Positions 43,852 through 52,086 of a stretch of DNA of 64,000 bases are shown here, in pieces (within the stretch, counting starts at the first letter, position 1; every line of letters begins with the position of its first letter). The notes under the pieces were generated by a model that had not been told where the DNA came from, did not search any database, and saw only the letters and a program-made list of their open reading frames with translations. The DNA lies in contig NZ_CP139487.1 in assembly GCF_034259205.1 (NCBI RefSeq), positions 2,728,001 to 2,792,000 of the forward strand. Direction: 5' to 3'. Origin of the DNA: Peredibacter starrii. GTDB taxonomy: Bacteria > Bdellovibrionota > Bacteriovoracia > Bacteriovoracales > Bacteriovoracaceae. Both the position numbers and the translations under genes were made by a program.

Positions 43852-43968
43852 TTATTTCTGATGATTCTTAAGAAGCTTCTTCTTACGAGCAAGACGCTTA
43901 AGCTTTAGTCCGCTCTTCTTATTCTTAGACGCTTTCTTCGCTGGGCGCGACTTTTTTAACTTTTTCAT
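43852..43968 (-). CDS. 38-aa extremely basic protein, unknown function
   Basis: A short gene with near-perfect signals: TTAGGAGG 5 nt upstream of the ATG, 38 codons, then a terminator 24 nt after the stop. The peptide has 16 Lys and 3 Arg among 38 residues (MKKLKKSRPAKKASKNKKSG at the start, RLARKKKLLKNHQK at the end). Half the residues are basic and there is no acidic residue, which suggests RNA or DNA binding, for example on the ribosome or nucleoid. It matches no ribosomal protein I know (L34, L36 and THX all differ). Confidence 0.8.
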   Translation of the reverse strand: MKKLKKSRPAKKASKNKKSGLKLKRLARKKKLLKNHQK

Positions 43969-44001
43969 GAAATCCTCCTAAATTAACAATTCGGTTGAGC
44001 T

Positions 44002-44007
44002 TATAAT
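44002..44007 (+). promoter_or_regulatory. Consensus -10 hexamer upstream of the 269-aa gene
   Basis: TATAAT lies 32 nt before the start codon, giving a predicted leader of about 26 nt. No good -35 element is seen at the right distance. Confidence 0.4.
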
Positions 44008-44039
44008 AAAAAAGTTCAATTGAAAACGGTGAGTCACTC

Positions 44040-44849
44040 ATGCATGTATCTTATTTACTGTTTTTTCTATCACTTTCTGTGTTTGCAGAGGCTCCTCGGC
44101 AAATCCAGGTGATTCCAAACCCTCAAAGTGTCGAGGATTTCGATCATCAGTTTAAGGGCTGTCTGGAAAATTCGGAATGCGATCAGGTGATGGGGTTGCA
44201 GCTTAGTCGCTGGAAAGAACTAATTGATAAGCTTAAAGAAGATAAGGTTGAAGCGGCCAAGAAACCGCAGTTTGTTGAGCTATTCCGCGGAAAGTATGGA
44301 ATCCCGGTGGAGTTCTACACTTATCAAAAATCTCAACAAGGTTTTAAACCTCTCCTATTTAACTCTCCTTGCAAAGATCACAACCCAAAAGACCCAAATC
44401 AAAAAGTTTTACGAGGCATCGCTTTTGTAAAATCTCTTACTAAAGAGAAGGCAGTGGTCTGGAGAGATCAAACTCAAATTGAAGTTCCAACCGATGAACT
44501 CCTGATGCCGCAACCTGTGACGGTTTATTATCCAGAAGGTGCAAAGACTTACTATCTTCCACTCGGTGAACAACCACTCTTCCTGAAAAATAAAGAAATG
44601 TATGTGCTAAGAGAAGAAGACGGATTTTTCTATCCACTAAAAGTTTCAGAAAACGGCGATTGGAAAATCGAAGGTCTCGACATGGCCCGATTAACTGAAT
44701 GGGAAGACAAAAAAGAAAATGTGACTTGTCCTAAGGACGAGAAAAAACTCGCCCCGAAAGTTTTCGGGGTCGAGTTTTGTAAATCTGTTTGGGATGAAGA
44801 CTCAAAGAAAACCGTGGTGGTGAAAATGCACCAGGGCTGTGTTATTTAA
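44040..44849 (+). CDS. Secreted protein of unknown function
   Basis: 269 aa with a signal peptide (MHVSYLLFFLSLSVFAEA). The mature protein is rich in charged residues and carries six cysteines (CLENSEC, NSPCKD, NVTCPKD, VEFCKS, QGCVI), so it is probably periplasmic with disulfides. No family recognised. Its last 8 nt overlap the convergent lipoprotein gene, and codons about 234-247 encode, on the antisense strand, that gene's terminator. Confidence 0.8.
   Translation: MHVSYLLFFLSLSVFAEAPRQIQVIPNPQSVEDFDHQFKGCLENSECDQVMGLQLSRWKELIDKLKEDKVEAAKKPQFVELFRGKYGIPVEFYTYQKSQQGFKPLLFNSPCKDHNPKDPNQKVLRGIAFVKSLTKEKAVVWRDQTQIEVPTDELLMPQPVTVYYPEGAKTYYLPLGEQPLFLKNKEMYVLREEDGFFYPLKVSENGDWKIEGLDMARLTEWEDKKENVTCPKDEKKLAPKVFGVEFCKSVWDEDSKKTVVVKMHQGCVI
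44742..44779 (-). terminator. Intrinsic terminator of the lipoprotein operon, inside the opposing CDS
   Basis: A 16-bp stem with one bulged base (AAAACTCG and CCCCGAAA against TTTCGGGG and CGAGTTTT, 2-nt loop) is followed by six T on the minus strand. It lies within the reading frame of the convergent 269-aa protein, beginning about 63 nt past the lipoprotein stop. Confidence 0.85.
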
Positions 44850-45495
44850 GAATCGCTCTTCTTTCCATCGACTGGCCATCAGCACAGTTGGCAGTAGAGA
44901 CAACTTTACGGTCAGTGAAGAAGCCGCGGTTAGAACCAGTAATCTGAACTTTCATCCATTCTTTTGTATGAATCACGTAAGAGTTGCCGTCGTATTGTGA
45001 ACCACGCTCAACCTGAACACAGTATCCATCACTTGAACTTTCACAATCATCTTTAGCAGGAGTTGTACTGAACCAAATTGCACCTGAAGCAGTTTGCATT
45101 GGGTTTGTAAGAGCTGTTCTGCTCTGACAAATTTCTTTCATAAGTCCCGAAGTCGAAGTTTCAACGTTACTAAATCCAAAGGCATCACCGTTCACCGATT
45201 TAAAAACATAGCTTGAACCAGTGTCTTGAATTGAAACTGTTACGTTTTTAGGAATGCCGGCAGATTTTCCGCAATCTTTCTGAGAATAAGCAAATGTATA
45301 TTGATTTGAAGTCAGAATATTGAGAATGCCTTCCTTATAAAGAAGAGCACCACAAATCGCATTGATACGAGAAAGAATCATTGGATCATCGACTGAAATA
45401 GGATCAAGGCTTCTTACCTCTTTACCTACAACCTGTTTATCACTTTCGCTAACACAACCAGCGACAACAAAAAGGGCCACAAGGATGAACTTCAT
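44842..45495 (-). CDS. Lipoprotein, paralogue of the upstream gene
   Basis: About 217 aa. The start is one of two adjacent ATGs at 45498 and 45495; GGAGG lies 5 and 8 nt upstream of them. A more distant ATG overlaps the GGAGG itself. The lipobox is VVAGC. The mature protein has six or so cysteines and ends ERRAILK. It shares with the upstream gene the order SxVETxTSG, C(V/I)QxE, EW(M/V)xxxxxxS, GFFTxRK(K/V)VS and the C-terminus, so the two are diverged duplicates. Function unknown. Confidence 0.82.
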   Translation of the reverse strand: MKFILVALFVVAGCVSESDKQVVGKEVRSLDPISVDDPMILSRINAICGALLYKEGILNILTSNQYTFAYSQKDCGKSAGIPKNVTVSIQDTGSSYVFKSVNGDAFGFSNVETSTSGLMKEICQSRTALTNPMQTASGAIWFSTTPAKDDCESSSDGYCVQVERGSQYDGNSYVIHTKEWMKVQITGSNRGFFTDRKVVSTANCADGQSMERRAILK

Positions 45496-45510
45496 CATAA
45501 TTGCCTCCAT

Positions 45511-45535
45511 ACAATTTAAAATGTATTTAAATTGT
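45511..45535. repeat. 10-bp inverted repeat just upstream of the lipoprotein ribosome binding site
   Basis: ACAATTTAAA, 5 nt, TTTAAATTGT lies directly before the GGAGG of the 44842-45495 gene. It is AT-only in its core and could be an operator or an mRNA 5' hairpin in the gap between the two paralogues. Confidence 0.5.
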
Positions 45536-45565
45536 CCCTTTTTTTAAAAAGGGTCGGCAACAAGA

Positions 45566-46237
45566 TTATTTCAGGAGAGCTCGGTACTCGATGGATTGGT
45601 TGGTTCCACAGAAAGAACGTGAAACTTTCTTTCTTTGGGTGAAAAATCCGATTTTCTGTCCGGTTGAATTGCTCACACGAAAACGCACCCATTCCTGAGT
45701 GGTAACTGTGAATGAAGAACCGGAAAGAGGTCCGTTTTCAATCAATACACAAATTTCACCACTAATAGGAGAACAGTCGGCGCTGCTAATTCCCGATGTC
45801 GTGATTGAAGTCACGGTATTATCACTATTTACAGTTTGAGTCTGAAGGTTTGAAAGATTAGAACAGAAAGGGGCCATGACTCCAGAAGTATTGGTTTCAA
45901 CATTTTGGAAAATAAATGCAGTCCCATCTTCTTTTCTAAATTGGTATTCACTTCCAAGATTTTGAATGGTGGTTTTCACAGCACCGGTGAACAACATCGT
46001 GCCGTCACAATTAGTTTGAGAGGCCTCAAAATTATGAACAGAATTAACCGCAGAATTTAAGATGCTGCTCTTCTGTGCCAGAGCATTACAGATACTTGTG
46101 ATGTTACTTTGCAAAGTTGTATCGGCAACCAGTGGTTGAAAAGCGCGAGACTGACCTAGAGAACTCCCAGGAACTTCACCCTCATACTTTCCACAAGCAA
46201 ATGCCAATACGGCCAATGAAAGAACGACAAGTTTCAT
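45566..46237 (-). CDS. Lipoprotein, paralogue of the downstream gene
   Basis: 223 aa with a lipobox LAFAC (Cys15). The mature part shares with its neighbour the spaced cysteines and the motifs NVETNTSGVM, CVLIENG, QEWVRFRVSNS, GFFTQRKKVS and EYRALLK. It lies 5 nt downstream of a third lipoprotein gene, so the three form one operon. Function unknown. Confidence 0.85.
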   Translation of the reverse strand: MKLVVLSLAVLAFACGKYEGEVPGSSLGQSRAFQPLVADTTLQSNITSICNALAQKSSILNSAVNSVHNFEASQTNCDGTMLFTGAVKTTIQNLGSEYQFRKEDGTAFIFQNVETNTSGVMAPFCSNLSNLQTQTVNSDNTVTSITTSGISSADCSPISGEICVLIENGPLSGSSFTVTTQEWVRFRVSNSTGQKIGFFTQRKKVSRSFCGTNQSIEYRALLK

Positions 46238-46242
46238 ATTAA

Positions 46243-46971
46243 CTACCTCTGTACCATCTTATTCTTAATAAAATTATTTCTCATGCGGCTGGCCTCTGTC
46301 ACATACTTTTCAAACCAGTAAGTTTGAGTAAGTTTGATGAAGCGCTTCTCCTCTGGAGACTCAAGGTGAAGACCAGGAATCTCTAACATTTTCACCAGAT
46401 AAAAATTGGCGAAAACCGGGATTTTCAGCACGGACTTCATCGCTTCAGGTTTTGTATGAAATGACTTTTTCCCGGCGTAATGAGTCACGAGATTATCAAA
46501 CTTAAAATAATTATCTGAAACACCCTCTTCACAAAGAGTTTCTAACTCTCCCTTGATCACACCGTGGTAATCACGAAGAGAAAACTTCTTATTAAAGGCC
46601 AGTTCAGGAAAGAATTCCTTCCCCTCTTCATCGATCTGAGAGGCCGGATAAATTGTTACTTTCGGAACAATTGTAGAGTCCGTCTGAATCTTGTCGTGAT
46701 GGAAGGCCGGACAAAACTGGATGTCCGACTTCTTATTCAAATGCTGACCTAAAGTCAGATACTGCTGATAAAGAGCACTAAAATAAACTCGGCGAGGAGA
46801 TGGCTGTTCTTCAGTTTCTAATTCTAGCGAAGCTGGAGCTCTTGCTACTCCCAGTTGAACTTTCTGAAGAAGTTCCGCCGCATAAGTGAATTCCACCGTT
46901 TTAGGGGCCTCTTTCATGTGAGAGCAACCGACAGAACCGACAACTAAAAGACCAAGAATCATGTTTTTCAT
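46243..46971 (-). CDS. Lipoprotein of unknown function
   Basis: 242 aa from the ATG at 46971, which has GAGGTGG upstream and gives a compact signal (MKNMILGLLVVGSVGC, Cys16); the 12 residues before it do not fit a signal peptide. The mature part has no membrane segment or recognised domain. It heads a three-gene lipoprotein operon ended by the terminator at 44742. Confidence 0.82.
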   Translation of the reverse strand: MKNMILGLLVVGSVGCSHMKEAPKTVEFTYAAELLQKVQLGVARAPASLELETEEQPSPRRVYFSALYQQYLTLGQHLNKKSDIQFCPAFHHDKIQTDSTIVPKVTIYPASQIDEEGKEFFPELAFNKKFSLRDYHGVIKGELETLCEEGVSDNYFKFDNLVTHYAGKKSFHTKPEAMKSVLKIPVFANFYLVKMLEIPGLHLESPEEKRFIKLTQTYWFEKYVTEASRMRNNFIKNKMVQR

Positions 46972-47014
46972 AGTCCACCTCGCAAGAACACTATTCGACA
47001 ATCCCACGAGGAAC

Positions 47015-47043
47015 TTGATTAACCGTCATTTTTTGTCCAATAT
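47015..47043 (+). promoter_or_regulatory. Candidate promoter for a leaderless EVE-domain transcript
   Basis: TTGATT, a 17-nt spacer and CAATAT end 6 nt before the ATG at 47050. No ribosome binding site is present. Confidence 0.35.
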
Positions 47044-47049
47044 GTTTAT

Positions 47050-47514
47050 ATGAACTACTGGCTAATGAAATCTGAACCTGATGTCTTCTCTTTTGATGAT
47101 CTAAAAAAACGTCCAAAGAAAACTGAACCCTGGAATGGAGTCAGAAACTACCAAGCTCGCAATTTCATGAGAGATGAAATGCAAGTTGGTGATCACATTC
47201 TTTTCTATCACTCAAGTTGTGAAGTTCCGGGCGTCTATGGAATCGCCAAAGTTGGTTCAAAACCCTACCCTGATTCAACTCAATTTGACCCAAAATCCGA
47301 GTATTATGATTCGAAATCGACCCAAGATAACCCGCGTTGGTTTCTGGTTGATGTGACCTATGAAATGGATTTGGATCATCACGTGTCGCTGGAAGAACTG
47401 AAGAAGCACAAAAAATTGGAAGAGATGAGGCTTCTTCAACGAGGTAACCGGCTTTCAATTTTGCCAGTTACCCGCGAAGAATTTGATTACATCAAGAAAT
47501 TAGGTCTTAGTTAA
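47050..47514 (+). CDS. EVE-domain (PUA-like) protein
   Basis: 154 aa beginning MNYWLMKSEPDVFSFDDL, then WNGVRNYQARNFMRDEMQVGD and HSSCEVPGVYGIA, which are the EVE-domain signatures. EVE domains resemble PUA and YTH folds and bind modified bases in DNA or RNA; several are linked to modification-dependent restriction or RNA handling. The gene is single and its last 8 nt overlap the convergent carboxypeptidase gene. Confidence 0.95.
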   Translation: MNYWLMKSEPDVFSFDDLKKRPKKTEPWNGVRNYQARNFMRDEMQVGDHILFYHSSCEVPGVYGIAKVGSKPYPDSTQFDPKSEYYDSKSTQDNPRWFLVDVTYEMDLDHHVSLEELKKHKKLEEMRLLQRGNRLSILPVTREEFDYIKKLGLS

Positions 47515-48808
47515 GCTGAACGTAGTTTCCGTTTGGACGGATCATATCACGCTGAACTCTTAGATTAAGAATCTTTGGAGTCGCGTTCTTTTCTTGCACT
47601 GTGAATGTGTAGTCACCATCTGGCATGACTTTATAGAACTCAGAACCTTTGAAAGCAAAGTTTCCTAGGTCACGATTCGCACTACGAATATTCACCACAC
47701 CTTCTACATTCGGACGATTAATTCTGAAACCAGCACCTCTGTGGATCTGTTTCATGAAATAAACCATCGAATCACGGTTATTGCGATAGAAGTTTGGAAT
47801 CTCTGAGTAAGAAGGCCACTTCTGGTGAGAAAGTTCTACTGTGATTTGCAGGTCGTTATGCCATACATAACTCCAGTCCTGCATACCACCGCGAACAATG
47901 TACCAAGCGGCTCCGTTTGTTACACCTTGAGGAAACTCATCTGAGTTTCTCATCTCTGGATTTAGTTCTGCGTATTCAACTGAAAGTTCTTTTACTAAAT
48001 CGTTCAGAGGGTGAAGATCGTATTTTGAGTCCCAAGGGTAGTTCGCAACGATTGTTCCACCGTGAAAGTTCGCTGAAAGAGAAAACTGACGAGAGGCCTG
48101 GAACGCCATCACGGCCTGGTTTTCAACCTGACGGCCATTCGGTGAACTCTGCGTATCGCGAGTCATATCCGGGAAGTTACGATTGAGATCAACGTAGTTG
48201 GCGTTCGCACGTTGTTTCATGTCACTGCCATCTGGATTCATCGAAGGCATGATGAAGATCTCAGTGTTATTCACAAGATTTGTGATCTCCGGATCACGGC
48301 CATACTTTTGGCCAATCTCTTCGATCAAAGCAACCGTAAGCTCACGCCCTGTGATTTCATCTCCGTGCATAGACGAGATGTACTTGAACTCAGGTTCAAC
48401 TTCATCCATCGCTGGATTATCAGAAATTTTCATCACCCAAAGGTCCTTCCCTCTGACTGATTTTCCGATACTAAACAGACGCATAATTTGTGGATACTTG
48501 GCCGCTGCCGCTTGAAGCTTCTGTCCAATCTGAGCAGAAGTTGGGTAATCAGCGAGAACTTTATCGTTCATCTCTTTCATATCCAAATGAACAATGTTTT
48601 TCTGATCAAGGTAACGAGAGAGTCCCTTAGAACCATAAAGTTCAAAACCTTCTGATGTTACGTGATCAATGATGACTGAACCGGTGTCGACTAACTCTTT
48701 AACGATTGCAGGATTTTTCCCTGGGACATAGAGTTCTTCCTGAATCTTGATATTTGCCATAGCAGACGCTGAGAGAGCGAGAAGCGAAAAAGCAAAATGT
48801 AATTTCAT
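47507..48808 (-). CDS. Secreted M14-family zinc carboxypeptidase
   Basis: 433 aa from the ATG at 48808 (AAGGA 8 nt upstream). Signal peptide (1-18), a short pro-like region, then the M14 catalytic domain with zinc ligands His148 and Glu151 (SMHGDEITGRE) and His249 (NFHGG), Arg210 in DLNRNFP and catalytic Glu325 in ITVELSHQKWP. A C-terminal transthyretin-like domain (about 362-433, GVVNIRSANRDLG) places it in the carboxypeptidase N/E/D group. It would trim C-terminal residues of peptides outside the cytoplasm, apt for prey digestion (inference). Confidence 0.94.
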   Translation of the reverse strand: MKLHFAFSLLALSASAMANIKIQEELYVPGKNPAIVKELVDTGSVIIDHVTSEGFELYGSKGLSRYLDQKNIVHLDMKEMNDKVLADYPTSAQIGQKLQAAAAKYPQIMRLFSIGKSVRGKDLWVMKISDNPAMDEVEPEFKYISSMHGDEITGRELTVALIEEIGQKYGRDPEITNLVNNTEIFIMPSMNPDGSDMKQRANANYVDLNRNFPDMTRDTQSSPNGRQVENQAVMAFQASRQFSLSANFHGGTIVANYPWDSKYDLHPLNDLVKELSVEYAELNPEMRNSDEFPQGVTNGAAWYIVRGGMQDWSYVWHNDLQITVELSHQKWPSYSEIPNFYRNNRDSMVYFMKQIHRGAGFRINRPNVEGVVNIRSANRDLGNFAFKGSEFYKVMPDGDYTFTVQEKNATPKILNLRVQRDMIRPNGNYVQLN

Positions 48809-48907
48809 CGTGAAATCCTTTGTTTTCAATCTCTCCATGGTAAACCCTGAAGTGATTGAAAAGCAAAGGCAAGAAGCAGAAGTTATATTATTTTAGATGA
48901 AGAGAAA

Positions 48908-49999
48908 TTAATGAAAAAGATAGAGACGATTTCTCGATGAGTAAATCGCCATGTACTCTTCATTGATGACCAGATCAGAAAACACCGCAGAGTAATCATA
49001 GCCCATCGCAAACTCATCAACGATTTTCAGCGTTAATGGATCAATGGCACGGAGATATCCGTCGAAACTCGCAGCAATAATGGTATCTTTCCACCAACCT
49101 ACAGCACTCACTGGTTGCTTAGAAACTTTCACGCGCTTCAGAATTTCTCCACCCACGCTCATAAGAATCACTTCACCATCATTTGTCCCGAGAACAAGTT
49201 GTTCACCCTTAAGTAATGGATGGGCCGCAACACTAACGCCATAGCTTCTGAACAATGCGCCACTGTCTGGGTTAACTGCTTTTAACTCACCAGATGGTGA
49301 ACCAGTCACTACCACACCGCCAACTAGAAGCGGGTTAAGGTCAACGTCGATGAATTTTGATTGTTCAACCAGTTTCGTTTCCCAAAGAAGAAGACCTTCC
49401 TCTAGTGAAAGTGCCCCTACGAAGCCATCAGCAAATCCTACGATGATTTTATTACCAAGAACGAGTGGCTTAGTAGTTCTTTGAAGAGTTGTTGTAACCG
49501 GAACGGCACGCTTATAAACCCATAGGATCTTCCCGGTCTCAGCGTCCATATGAACAATCTGGTGGCCACGAAGATAAACGATCATACGGTCATTGAAGTA
49601 AAGAGGCGCACTCTCAACTGGTGCCCCTAAATCAATGGCGTACTTAAGCTGGCCCGTTAGGTAGTGACGAACGAACAAACGTCCAGACAAGCCACCATAG
49701 GCAACGTGATCTTTAAAAAATTCAACTGGCCCGCCAAGTGGAGTCTTCTCATTATGCTGCCAAAGCACTCGACCTGATTCAAGATCATAGGCCGTCATCA
49801 CACCATCAAGGCTTCCCATATAGACAATGTCATTGAAGATACGAGGAGCACCCAAACCGATGGCGAGGTTGCCGGAAACATATTCAGAATCTAGATTCTT
49901 GGACCAACTGACATTAAAGACACGAGTTTGTTTCTCAGGTGCATGTGGTTTGAAAGAACCACATGCCGCCAGAAGAATTAGTAAAGCAAGATATTTCAT
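48908..49999 (-). CDS. bamB: BamB-like PQQ beta-propeller lipoprotein
   Basis: 363 aa with lipobox LLAAC (Cys13) and repeated beta-propeller blades containing D-x-x-G-x-x-x-W signatures (TAYDLESGRVLWQHN, VHMDAETGKILWVYK, GALSLEEGLLLWETK). BamB helps the BAM complex insert outer-membrane proteins. The start overlaps the stop of the YfgM-like gene by 1 nt, the same order as yfgM-bamB in E. coli. Confidence 0.9.
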   Translation of the reverse strand: MKYLALLILLAACGSFKPHAPEKQTRVFNVSWSKNLDSEYVSGNLAIGLGAPRIFNDIVYMGSLDGVMTAYDLESGRVLWQHNEKTPLGGPVEFFKDHVAYGGLSGRLFVRHYLTGQLKYAIDLGAPVESAPLYFNDRMIVYLRGHQIVHMDAETGKILWVYKRAVPVTTTLQRTTKPLVLGNKIIVGFADGFVGALSLEEGLLLWETKLVEQSKFIDVDLNPLLVGGVVVTGSPSGELKAVNPDSGALFRSYGVSVAAHPLLKGEQLVLGTNDGEVILMSVGGEILKRVKVSKQPVSAVGWWKDTIIAASFDGYLRAIDPLTLKIVDEFAMGYDYSAVFSDLVINEEYMAIYSSRNRLYLFH

Positions 50000-50664
50000 T
50001 ATTGAGCTAATTGAGAAAGATAAAGCTTAGCAAGTTTTGCTTGCTCATCATTCGGGAAAGTATTGATGACGTAGTCGAACTGAGTTTGAGCTTTTGCCTT
50101 CTCACCTTTTGCCAGGTAAAGACGACCAAGTTCAAGAGAAACCTTTGCAGGCATCATGGCCTCTTTAGCTTGTGCCAGAGGTTCAAGAACTGCGATTGCT
50201 TCATCAAGTTTTCCTAGTTTTTCAAGAACCACAGATCTTTGCATGCTTAGGAAGAAGCTAGCTACCGGGTTACCAGATGTACCACTCTTAGAAAGGATTG
50301 ATTCCGCCTCAGCGTAGTTACCTTTTTCATAAAGATATTTGCTCATTTCAAGCACCACTGGAAGCATCACAGGGGCAGTACGAATTTCTTCGTCCAGACC
50401 TTCAAAAGCTTTAACCAGTTCAGGAACGCCAGTTTTGTTGGCCTTAACATCTGCCCAAACACCGTTTTGGAACTCGAAAACCTTTACTGAGTTTTCAAGA
50501 GCTGAGTGGTGATGAGACTTTTTCCAAGCAAGGAAGCCACTAACTCCAACCAGGATCGCAATGACCAGGCCGAAAAATAACTTTCTGTTCTCATAGAGCG
50601 TGTGCCCTAAATCGGTCTTATTAAGAGTCTGTTCAAGTGTCTGGGTCTGAGTCGCGTCGCTCAT
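49999..50664 (-). CDS. YfgM-like membrane-anchored TPR protein
   Basis: 221 aa. A short cytoplasmic N-terminus, one transmembrane helix (about residues 28-46, LFFGLVIAILVGVSGFLAW) and a periplasmic TPR region (NYAEAESILSKS, GKLDEAIAVLEPLA, GEKAKAQTQFDYVI). E. coli YfgM is an ancillary SecYEG/PpiD partner. Context with bamB and, beyond two plus-strand genes, der supports this. Confidence 0.88.
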   Translation of the reverse strand: MSDATQTQTLEQTLNKTDLGHTLYENRKLFFGLVIAILVGVSGFLAWKKSHHHSALENSVKVFEFQNGVWADVKANKTGVPELVKAFEGLDEEIRTAPVMLPVVLEMSKYLYEKGNYAEAESILSKSGTSGNPVASFFLSMQRSVVLEKLGKLDEAIAVLEPLAQAKEAMMPAKVSLELGRLYLAKGEKAKAQTQFDYVINTFPNDEQAKLAKLYLSQLAQ

Positions 50665-50720
50665 TTCTTGGTCCTTTTAATGCTAAAATACCTAAGAAGT
50701 TTAAAACTCCTCCTCACTCG

Positions 50721-50749
50721 TTGTCAAAGATCAAAAGATTACCTAGACT
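50721..50749 (+). promoter_or_regulatory. Candidate promoter for a leaderless outer-membrane-protein transcript
   Basis: TTGTCA, a 17-nt spacer and TAGACT end 6 nt before the ATG at 50756. The transcription start would coincide with the start codon; no normal ribosome binding site is present. Confidence 0.5.
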
Positions 50750-50755
50750 TAAAGA

Positions 50756-51244
50756 ATGATGAAATTATTTTTTGTCCTTCTCTTCGTGTTCCCTACTCTT
50801 GCGTTCTCAGCAGACATGCGTGGACGTCTCGGTATTGGTGCATCTAACCAATTGGCCAATGATGTTCCTGCGATCTCTTTGAAGATTCAGCAGAGTAAAA
50901 CTTTCGCCATTGGCGGAATCCTTGGGTTCAAATCTGATCAAGATGAGACTCTCTACGGGGCCGGAGTTAAGTTCTACCGCATCATTTTTGACGAGCCACA
51001 GCTCAATTTTTATATGGCCGGACTATTTGCCACTGAAAATTACTTGGACGAGAAAGAAAAAACCAAAACTGGCTACCAGATCGACGGTACCCTTGGAACA
51101 GAATTTCACCTGACGGGCCTTGAGAGTATCGGCTTTTCTTTTGAATTTGGTCTATCGGTGCGAGATGCAGATCCTAAAGGCGGAACAAGTTTTGAAACAT
51201 TAGGTGATCAGTTCGTGAAAGCGGCCGTTCACTTCTATCTATAA
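50756..51244 (+). CDS. Small outer-membrane beta-barrel protein
   Basis: 162 aa. Signal peptide (MMKLFFVLLFVFPTLAFS) and eight or so amphipathic strands (GRLGIGASNQ, FAIGGILGFKS, LYGAGVKFYRI, LNFYMAGLFA, GTLGTEFHLTG, GFSFEFGLS, FVKAAVHFYL) with a terminal aromatic-hydrophobic strand. Unknown function. Two adjacent ATGs (50756, 50759) are possible starts. It is followed by another barrel gene after 3 nt. Confidence 0.82.
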   Translation: MMKLFFVLLFVFPTLAFSADMRGRLGIGASNQLANDVPAISLKIQQSKTFAIGGILGFKSDQDETLYGAGVKFYRIIFDEPQLNFYMAGLFATENYLDEKEKTKTGYQIDGTLGTEFHLTGLESIGFSFEFGLSVRDADPKGGTSFETLGDQFVKAAVHFYL

Positions 51245-51247
51245 AAT

Positions 51248-52036
51248 ATGTTGATAAAAAGTTCCTTCATTCTTTTATTCGTTCTCCTTCCTTTCCTTGC
51301 CTGGGGTCAATCGACTGATCAGGTGCTTCAGGAAGTTGAGGATGATATTACCGTTGGCAGTGATATTTTCTCTGACTTTAACGAAGACCTAGAAAGTGCT
51401 CAGGTGCTCGAAGATGAGCGCTTCTACCGTTACGGAAGATTCTTTTCTGTGAACGTTGGTGGTGGTTTCACGACCTTCACTGGAAACCGCGGTAAGGCCT
51501 TCGAAGACAACAACCCTACTTTCCACTTATCAGTAAACTACTTTTTGGATTTCCAGAACGCCATCATTTTGGGTGTTGAATACTCAAAGCATACTATGGT
51601 TCTTGATACGGAAGTGAATTCATTCCAGGACAACGGTCCCCTTGGTGCGGTTACTCAGGACATGACTCGAGTTTTTGTTGGTTATAAGTACTACATCGAC
51701 ACGACTGACCTTGGTACGGCCATTACCTACTCAAATCCTCACTTCATTGGCCGCTTAGAATATTGGTATCAAACGACAAAGTTTCTGGACCAGCCTTCTC
51801 TGCCTAACGATAAGGGCGGCGGTATCGGTACGGGTATTGGTATGGGACTTGAGTTTCCGATTGAGCTCAAAAAATCTTATATCAGCGTTGAGGCCCTGTA
51901 TCACGTCGTGAACTTCTACGATAAATTCACTCAAGACTATGCTCAGGTTCCAGGAAATCCGGACAGTACTTATGGATTTGATGACCTCACCGGAAACGTG
52001 ATGAGCTTGATTTTCACTTATAACTTCACTTGGTAA
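51248..52036 (+). CDS. Outer-membrane beta-barrel protein
   Basis: 262 aa with a signal peptide (MLIKSSFILLFVLLPFLAWG), an acidic N-terminal stretch (about residues 24-57) and then alternating barrel strands (FSVNVGGGFTTF, IILGVEYSKHTM, RVFVGYKYYI, GIGMGLEFPI, SLIFTYNFTW) ending in Trp. Function unknown; cotranscribed with the smaller barrel upstream. Confidence 0.84.
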   Translation: MLIKSSFILLFVLLPFLAWGQSTDQVLQEVEDDITVGSDIFSDFNEDLESAQVLEDERFYRYGRFFSVNVGGGFTTFTGNRGKAFEDNNPTFHLSVNYFLDFQNAIILGVEYSKHTMVLDTEVNSFQDNGPLGAVTQDMTRVFVGYKYYIDTTDLGTAITYSNPHFIGRLEYWYQTTKFLDQPSLPNDKGGGIGTGIGMGLEFPIELKKSYISVEALYHVVNFYDKFTQDYAQVPGNPDSTYGFDDLTGNVMSLIFTYNFTW

Positions 52037-52045
52037 TAAACAAAG

Positions 52046-52078
52046 GAACTTGACATCACAATTTGTGATATCAAGTTC
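52046..52078. terminator. Hairpin between convergent barrel gene and der
   Basis: GAACTTGACATCACA pairs with TGTGATATCAAGTTC with one mismatch and a 3-nt loop. It lies between two convergent stop codons but has no real T-run on either side, so termination strength is uncertain. The half-sites also resemble CRP/FNR-type dyads, but position argues for a terminator. Confidence 0.5.
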
Positions 52079-52086
52079 ACCTCATT

